Of a stretch of 64,000 bases of DNA, positions 59,687 through 64,000 are shown piece after piece. The stretch covers positions 1 through 64,000 of the forward strand of contig NZ_JAJUKH010000013.1 in assembly GCF_021538675.1 (NCBI RefSeq), given 5' to 3'. The notes under the pieces were generated by a model, which was given only the letters and a program-made list of their open reading frames with translations, did not search any database and was not told the origin of the DNA. This stretch comes from Paenarthrobacter sp. AR 02 (lineage in GTDB: Bacteria > Actinomycetota > Actinomycetes > Actinomycetales > Micrococcaceae). The translations under genes were made by a program, and so were the position numbers. The first letter of the stretch is position 1. Each line of letters opens with the position of its first letter.

Positions 59687-60619
59687 ATGTCTGACTTGCG
59701 CGCCCACAATCCCGCCCTTGGTACCCTGCTGACCGCCATGGTCACCCCGTTCACCGAGGACGGCAAGGTTGACTACGACCAAGCCGCAGCATTGGCAGAG
59801 AAGCTTGTCCAGGATGGTTGCGACGGCCTCGTCGTCACCGGCACCACTGGCGAGACCTCCACCCTCACCGACGATGAAAACCTTGGCATGTTCCGTGCCG
59901 TCAAAGAAGCCGTCGGTGGCAAGGCAGCCATTATTGCCGGGACCGGCACCAACGACACCGCCCACTCCGTGCACCTTTCACAGCGTGCAGCAGAGGTAGG
60001 CGTTGACGGCCTGCTGATCGTCACCCCCTACTACAACAAGCCCAGCCAGGCTGGCGTCCGCGCCCACTTCGAGACGATTGCCTCCTCCACGGACCTGCCC
60101 GTCATGCTCTATGACATCCCGGGCCGCTCCTCCATCGCGATCGCCCCGGAGACCATGATCGGCCTGGCGAAGCACCAGAACATCGTGGCCGTGAAGGACG
60201 CAAAGGCCGATTTTGCTGCCGCGACACGCGTCATGGCTGAAACCGACCTCGTCTTCTACTCCGGCGACGACGGACTGACCCTTCAGTGGATGGCGCTCGG
60301 CGCCGTCGGGCTGGTGGGTGTCACCACGCATGTGGCCACGCGCCGCTTCCGCGAATTGATTGACGCCGTCAACGCCAACGACCTTGCCACGGCAAGGGCC
60401 ATCAACTTTGAACTGGAACCCGTGGTTCGTGGAACCATGACGCGGGTCCAAGGCGCAGTAGCCGCCAAGCAGATTCTCAAGTGGCAGGGAGTCCTGCCCA
60501 ACTCGGTTGTCCGTTTGCCCCTCGTGGAGCCGGACGCGGCCGAGATCGACATCATCCGCGGGGATTTGGCGGAAGCCGGAATGGACTTCGACGTCCAGGA
60601 CGGTTCCGCCGGAAAGTAG
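59687..60619 (+). CDS. dapA: 4-hydroxy-tetrahydrodipicolinate synthase
   Basis: A 310-residue DapA condensing pyruvate with aspartate semialdehyde. GTTGETSTLTDDE, the YYNKPSQAGVRAHF substrate region, the YDIPGRSSI segment and the Schiff-base Lys170 in NIVAVKDAKAD are visible. It begins with a likely leaderless ATG and is followed at 6 bp by rnj. Confidence 0.96.
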   Translation: MSDLRAHNPALGTLLTAMVTPFTEDGKVDYDQAAALAEKLVQDGCDGLVVTGTTGETSTLTDDENLGMFRAVKEAVGGKAAIIAGTGTNDTAHSVHLSQRAAEVGVDGLLIVTPYYNKPSQAGVRAHFETIASSTDLPVMLYDIPGRSSIAIAPETMIGLAKHQNIVAVKDAKADFAAATRVMAETDLVFYSGDDGLTLQWMALGAVGLVGVTTHVATRRFRELIDAVNANDLATARAINFELEPVVRGTMTRVQGAVAAKQILKWQGVLPNSVVRLPLVEPDAAEIDIIRGDLAEAGMDFDVQDGSAGK

Positions 60620-60625
60620 CAAAAT

Positions 60626-62317
60626 ATGACCCAAACCGCCCTTCCCGGACTGGTTACTCCGCCGAAATTGCCCAAGGGCACGCTGCGGATTGTTCCGCTC
60701 GGTGGACTGGGAGAGATCGGCCGCAACATGGCCGTCTTCGAAATCGACGGCAAGCTGCTGGTCGTTGACTGCGGCGTGCTCTTCCCCGAGGAGACCCAGC
60801 CCGGCGTCGATTTGATCCTGCCCGATTTCTCCTACATTGAGGACCGGCTCCAGGACGTCGTGGGTGTCGTGCTGACCCACGGACACGAGGACCACATTGG
60901 TGCCGTTCCCTATCTGCTGCGCCTCAAAGCAGACATCCCGCTGATCGGTTCCCAGCTGACGCTTGCCCTGGTGGAAGCGAAGCTCCAGGAACACCGGATC
61001 AAGCCGTACACCCTCACCGTCACCGAGGGCCAGGTGGAGCAGTTCGGTCCCTTCGAGTGTGAATTCGTAGCCGTCAACCACTCCATCCCGGATGCCCTTG
61101 CAGTCTTCATCCGCACCGAGGGCGGCACCGTCCTCCACACGGGTGACTTCAAGATGGACCAGTTGCCGCTGGACGGCCGAATCACGGACCTCAGGCACTT
61201 CGCGCGCCTGGGCGAAGAAGGCGTGGACCTGTTCATGGCCGATTCCACCAACGCGGACGTTCCTGGGTTCACGACGGCCGAGAAGGAAATCGGCCCCACC
61301 CTTGACCGTCTGTTCGGTCAGGCCAAGAAGCGCATCATCGTGGCTTCTTTCTCTTCGCATGTCCACCGCGTCCAGCAGGTTCTCGACGCTGCGGCCAAAC
61401 ACGGCCGCAAGGTGGCTTTCGTGGGCCGGTCCATGGTCCGGAACATGGCGATTGCCGCCAAGCTTGGGTACCTCGATGTCCCGAACGACATCCTGGTGGA
61501 CATCAAGAACATCGATAACATGCCCGATGACCGCGTGGTCCTGATGTCCACAGGTTCGCAGGGCGAGCCCATGGCAGCCCTTTCCCGCATGGCCAACGGC
61601 GACCACCGGGTGGTCGTCGGCAAGGGTGACACTGTCATTCTCGCGTCCAGCCTCATCCCGGGCAACGAGAATGCCGTCTTCCGCATCATCAACGGTCTCC
61701 TCAAGCTCGGGGCCGACGTCATCCATAAGGGCACGGCAAAGGTCCATGTCTCGGGGCACGCCGCCGCCGGCGAACTGCTGTACTGCTACAACATCCTCGA
61801 GCCGCTCAATGCCATGCCGGTGCACGGCGAGACCCGCCACTTGATCGCCAACGGCAACATTGCCCTGGAGTCGGGGGTGCCCTCAGAAGGCATCATCCTG
61901 AGCGATAACGGCACCGTCATCGACCTCAAGGACCACAAGGCGGACGTTGTTGGCCAGGTGGAGGTCGGGTTCGTCTACGTTGACGGCTCCAGCGTCGGCG
62001 AAATTACCGATGCCGATTTGAAGGACCGACGCATCCTGGGCGATGAGGGATTCATTTCCATCATCACGGTGATCAACCGCACCACGGGCAAGATTGTTTC
62101 GGGTCCGGAGATCCATGCCCGCGGCGTGGCAGAGGATGATTCCGTCTTCGACGAGATCATTCCCAAGATCAATGCCGCGCTGGAAGACGCCGTGCTGAAT
62201 AACGCCGATCACACCAACCACCAGTTGCAGCAAGTGGTGCGGAGGATTATCGGGACCTGGGTCAACCGCAAGCTTCGCCGCCGGCCCATGATCATCCCGG
62301 TGGTCCTGGAAGCCTAA
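60626..62317 (+). CDS. rnj: ribonuclease J
   Basis: A 563-residue metallo-beta-lactamase/beta-CASP RNase with endo- and 5'-3' exonuclease activity. The metal site is LTHGHEDHIGAVPY, with further ligands in HTGDFKMDQ and ADSTNADVPG. VASFSSHVHRVQQVL and VSGHAAAGELL belong to the beta-CASP part. A C-terminal domain follows. Together with PNPase it forms the main mRNA decay machinery in actinobacteria. dapA-rnj adjacency is typical. Confidence 0.96.
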   Translation: MTQTALPGLVTPPKLPKGTLRIVPLGGLGEIGRNMAVFEIDGKLLVVDCGVLFPEETQPGVDLILPDFSYIEDRLQDVVGVVLTHGHEDHIGAVPYLLRLKADIPLIGSQLTLALVEAKLQEHRIKPYTLTVTEGQVEQFGPFECEFVAVNHSIPDALAVFIRTEGGTVLHTGDFKMDQLPLDGRITDLRHFARLGEEGVDLFMADSTNADVPGFTTAEKEIGPTLDRLFGQAKKRIIVASFSSHVHRVQQVLDAAAKHGRKVAFVGRSMVRNMAIAAKLGYLDVPNDILVDIKNIDNMPDDRVVLMSTGSQGEPMAALSRMANGDHRVVVGKGDTVILASSLIPGNENAVFRIINGLLKLGADVIHKGTAKVHVSGHAAAGELLYCYNILEPLNAMPVHGETRHLIANGNIALESGVPSEGIILSDNGTVIDLKDHKADVVGQVEVGFVYVDGSSVGEITDADLKDRRILGDEGFISIITVINRTTGKIVSGPEIHARGVAEDDSVFDEIIPKINAALEDAVLNNADHTNHQLQQVVRRIIGTWVNRKLRRRPMIIPVVLEA

Positions 62318-62342
62318 GCTGCGACAGCCAGCAACATGCATG

Positions 62343-62384
62343 CCCAAGGGGGCCTGAAATCCGCGGATTTCAGGCCCCCTTGGG
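62343..62384. terminator. 21-bp perfect palindrome between rnj and ftsK
   Basis: Bases 62343-62384 form a perfect 42-nt palindrome with core GGCCTGAAATCCG/CGGATTTCAGGCC and no spare loop bases. There is no T run after it, so it is a T-less terminator or an mRNA end-protecting hairpin. It ends 15 nt before the ftsK ATG. Confidence 0.8.
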
Positions 62385-62398
62385 GTAGCGTGGCACTT

Positions 62399-64000
62399 AT
62401 GGCGACCCGTACTACCTCCACGCCACGAGGCAGCTCCAGCAGTAAATCCGGCGGCACAGGCCGAGGCGCGGCTGCCCCCAAAAGCGGTGCAACGGCGGCC
62501 AAAAGCGGCCGGGGCAGCACTGCGCGCACCAAGCAAGCTGCCGCCGTCGAGCCCCAGGCTCCGCTCCCGCTGCGCCTGCTGGCAGGCGCGTGGCAGGGCA
62601 TTGGGCACGTGGTGGGTGCCGGTGTCCGGCGTATCGGCCACGACGTCAGCGACCTCGATCCCGAGGACCGTCGCGACGGTGCCGCATTGTTCAATCTGGT
62701 GTTGGGCGTAGCGATTGCCACCTTCGCCTGGTGGGGCCTCACAGGCTGGCTGCCTGACATCGTCTACAGCGTTGTGAACGGAACGTTCGGCTGGATGTCC
62801 CTGGTCCTGCCGTTTATGCTGTTCATCTGCGCCTTCCGGCTGTTCCGGAAGCCGCAGGATGGCCGCGGCAACAACCGTGTAGGTATCGGCTTCATGATCA
62901 TGACCGTCGCCGGATCGGCGCTGGCCCACGTCATTGGTGGCTTGCCCTCCGTGGCGGACGGCTTCGACGGCCTGCGCAGGGCGGGCGGCATGCTCGGCTT
63001 CCTGGCCGCCGCTCCCTTCGCCGCCATCCATCCAGCTATCCCTGTGCTCCTTTACAGCCTGCTGGCTTTCGTCTCGGTGCTGATCGTGACGGCGACGCCG
63101 TTCGGTGCCATCCCGTCCCGGATCCGAGGGGCCTACAACCACCTCATGGGCGTCGACCTGATGGACGGTTCCGGCAAGGACGACCACGACCGCAGCTATC
63201 TGTACGAGAATGAAGCACCCAAGCCGCGGAAGAAGAAGCGGGTGCGTCTCTTCGGCAAGGACGAGGAAACCGACGCCGGCCTGGAAGGTTACGTCGGGGA
63301 CGAGGCCTTTGAGCACGCCATAGTGGACGACGACGAAACTCCGGGTCCGTCCGAACCTCGCGTACCGCCGGGCGTGCGGCGTCCGACCCAGGCCGAGATC
63401 GCTGTCGGGAAAATCAAGGCCGCCCAGGGACTCGCGGGCGCAACGCCGGGTATCGATAACCCCACCGAAGCCATTCCCGTCCTGACCCCGGAGATGACGG
63501 CGCCTGCACCTGCAATCGCCCAGGTGCCTGCGAAACCGGCAGGGGCGCCGCTTCCGCAAACACCCATTCCCCAGCGCACGGAGCAGTTGTCCTTGGCTGG
63601 TGACGTCACCTACACGCTTCCGGCTTCGGACTACTTGACGCCGGGTTCCATCCCGAAGGAGCGCACGGAAGCCAACGACGCCGTCGTCGCTGCCCTGACT
63701 GACACCCTCACTCAGTTCAACGTCGATGCGTCGGTGACAGGCTTCAGCCGCGGTCCGACCGTGACGCGCTATGAAATCGAGCTGTCTCCGGGAACCAAGG
63801 TGGAGCGGGTCACCGCCCTGTCGAAGAACATTTCCTATGCCGTGGCGTCCAGCGACGTGCGGATCCTGAGCCCGATTCCCGGCAAGTCGGCCATCGGCAT
63901 CGAAATTCCCAACACGGACCGCGAAACCGTCTCCCTGGGTGATGTGCTGCGGAGCCAGAACGCGCGGCGCACGGACCACCCCATGGTCATGGGCGTCGGC
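62399..64000 (+). CDS. ftsK: DNA translocase FtsK/SpoIIIE, N-terminal part (cut by window edge)
   Basis: An open frame of 534 codons runs from ATG 62399 to the window end. A Ser/Lys/Ala-rich cytoplasmic tail (residues 1-60) is followed by four transmembrane segments (LVLGVAIATFAWWGL, LVLPFMLFICAFRLF, IGFMIMTVAGSALAHVI, LLYSLLAFVSVLIVTA), a charged and proline-rich linker, and the start of the motor region (FNVDASVTGFSRGPTVTRYEI, ILSPIPGKSAIGIEIPN). The Walker motifs and gamma domain lie outside. TAGCGT (62386-62391) is 7 nt before the ATG, implying leaderless transcription. It pumps chromosomal DNA during division. Confidence 0.95.
   Translation, partial: MATRTTSTPRGSSSSKSGGTGRGAAAPKSGATAAKSGRGSTARTKQAAAVEPQAPLPLRLLAGAWQGIGHVVGAGVRRIGHDVSDLDPEDRRDGAALFNLVLGVAIATFAWWGLTGWLPDIVYSVVNGTFGWMSLVLPFMLFICAFRLFRKPQDGRGNNRVGIGFMIMTVAGSALAHVIGGLPSVADGFDGLRRAGGMLGFLAAAPFAAIHPAIPVLLYSLLAFVSVLIVTATPFGAIPSRIRGAYNHLMGVDLMDGSGKDDHDRSYLYENEAPKPRKKKRVRLFGKDEETDAGLEGYVGDEAFEHAIVDDDETPGPSEPRVPPGVRRPTQAEIAVGKIKAAQGLAGATPGIDNPTEAIPVLTPEMTAPAPAIAQVPAKPAGAPLPQTPIPQRTEQLSLAGDVTYTLPASDYLTPGSIPKERTEANDAVVAALTDTLTQFNVDASVTGFSRGPTVTRYEIELSPGTKVERVTALSKNISYAVASSDVRILSPIPGKSAIGIEIPNTDRETVSLGDVLRSQNARRTDHPMVMGVG

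Noticed and set aside
59978..61840. 620-codon minus-strand open frame across dapA and rnj
   Set aside because: Antisense shadow of conserved genes; no recognisable domain and an unusual His/Asp/Val-rich composition.
61883..63979. 698-codon open frame on the minus strand across rnj and ftsK
   Set aside because: It lies antisense to two clear genes, has no family motif, and its composition is what high-GC genes produce on the opposite strand.
1..64000. CRISPR arrays, tRNA or rRNA genes, insertion sequences, prophage
   Set aside because: No regularly spaced repeats, no tRNA T-arm pattern in the intergenic regions, no transposase or phage genes were seen on either strand.

Overview
The window is high-GC actinobacterial chromosome and most resembles Arthrobacter sensu lato (Arthrobacter/Paenarthrobacter, Micrococcales). 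The reasons are the GC-rich third positions, frequent GTG starts, many ATGA/GTGA overlaps, the rimP-nusA-ylxR-infB-rbfA / truB-ribF-rpsO-pnp and dapB/dapA-rnj-ftsK blocks, and the presence of a DUF222-type protein. It is ordinary chromosome with two accessory sections. I found no rRNA, tRNA, CRISPR array, insertion sequence or prophage.

Layout. 1-621: start of a DUF222/HNH-type protein, cut by the window edge. 737-9457: a TetR regulator divergent from a leucine/isovalerate operon (carboxylase beta and biotin subunits, acyl-CoA dehydrogenase, CoA transferase A and B, MaoC dehydratase, CitE-like lyase). Its gene content matches the Mycobacterium tuberculosis Rv2498c-Rv2504c leucine locus, so the route probably runs through (R)-HMG-CoA. 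9544-18117: a carbohydrate ABC uptake and oxidation cluster (binding protein, two permeases, two Gfo/Idh dehydrogenases, a TIM-barrel isomerase, a ThuA protein) facing a LacI regulator, with three TTTCGAAA operators between them. 18109-24579: lipase maturation factor homologue, then dxr-rseP-yciI-ispG-GNAT (MEP isoprenoid pathway plus site-2 protease). 24593-26774: a self-contained TetR/ABC export operon with a readable promoter and a perfect palindromic operator. 27208-32755: proS, a TauE-type permease, a streptomycin-kinase-like protein, a VIT1-type transporter and a DUF4439 protein.

32844-46051 is the translation/RNA block: rimP, nusA, ylxR, infB, rbfA, a guanine-deaminase-like gene, an aminotransferase, truB, two small membrane proteins, ribF, rpsO and pnp. 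An M16 protease and a DUF1579-like protein follow. 48044-55915 is a molybdenum cofactor island (moaD, moaA, then a two-component system, a membrane-anchored sulfite-oxidase-fold enzyme, moeA, moaC, mog, moaE), where cofactor synthesis, one probable cofactor user and a sensor pair sit together. 55968-64000: dapB, a membrane protein, an acyltransferase-like membrane protein, a small SOS-box-controlled gene, a carbon-nitrogen hydrolase broken by a single in-frame TAG, dapA, rnj (RNase J) and the start of ftsK.

Most notable sequence signals: (1) a near-consensus actinobacterial LexA box filling exactly the 17-bp spacer of a promoter, with the small gene's ATG at the predicted transcription start; (2) at least ten genes with a TANNNT -10 element 6-7 nt before the start codon, implying leaderless mRNAs; (3) clear operator/promoter layouts for the LacI and TetR systems; (4) the amber-interrupted hydrolase gene; (5) a hairpin covering the infB ribosome binding site.
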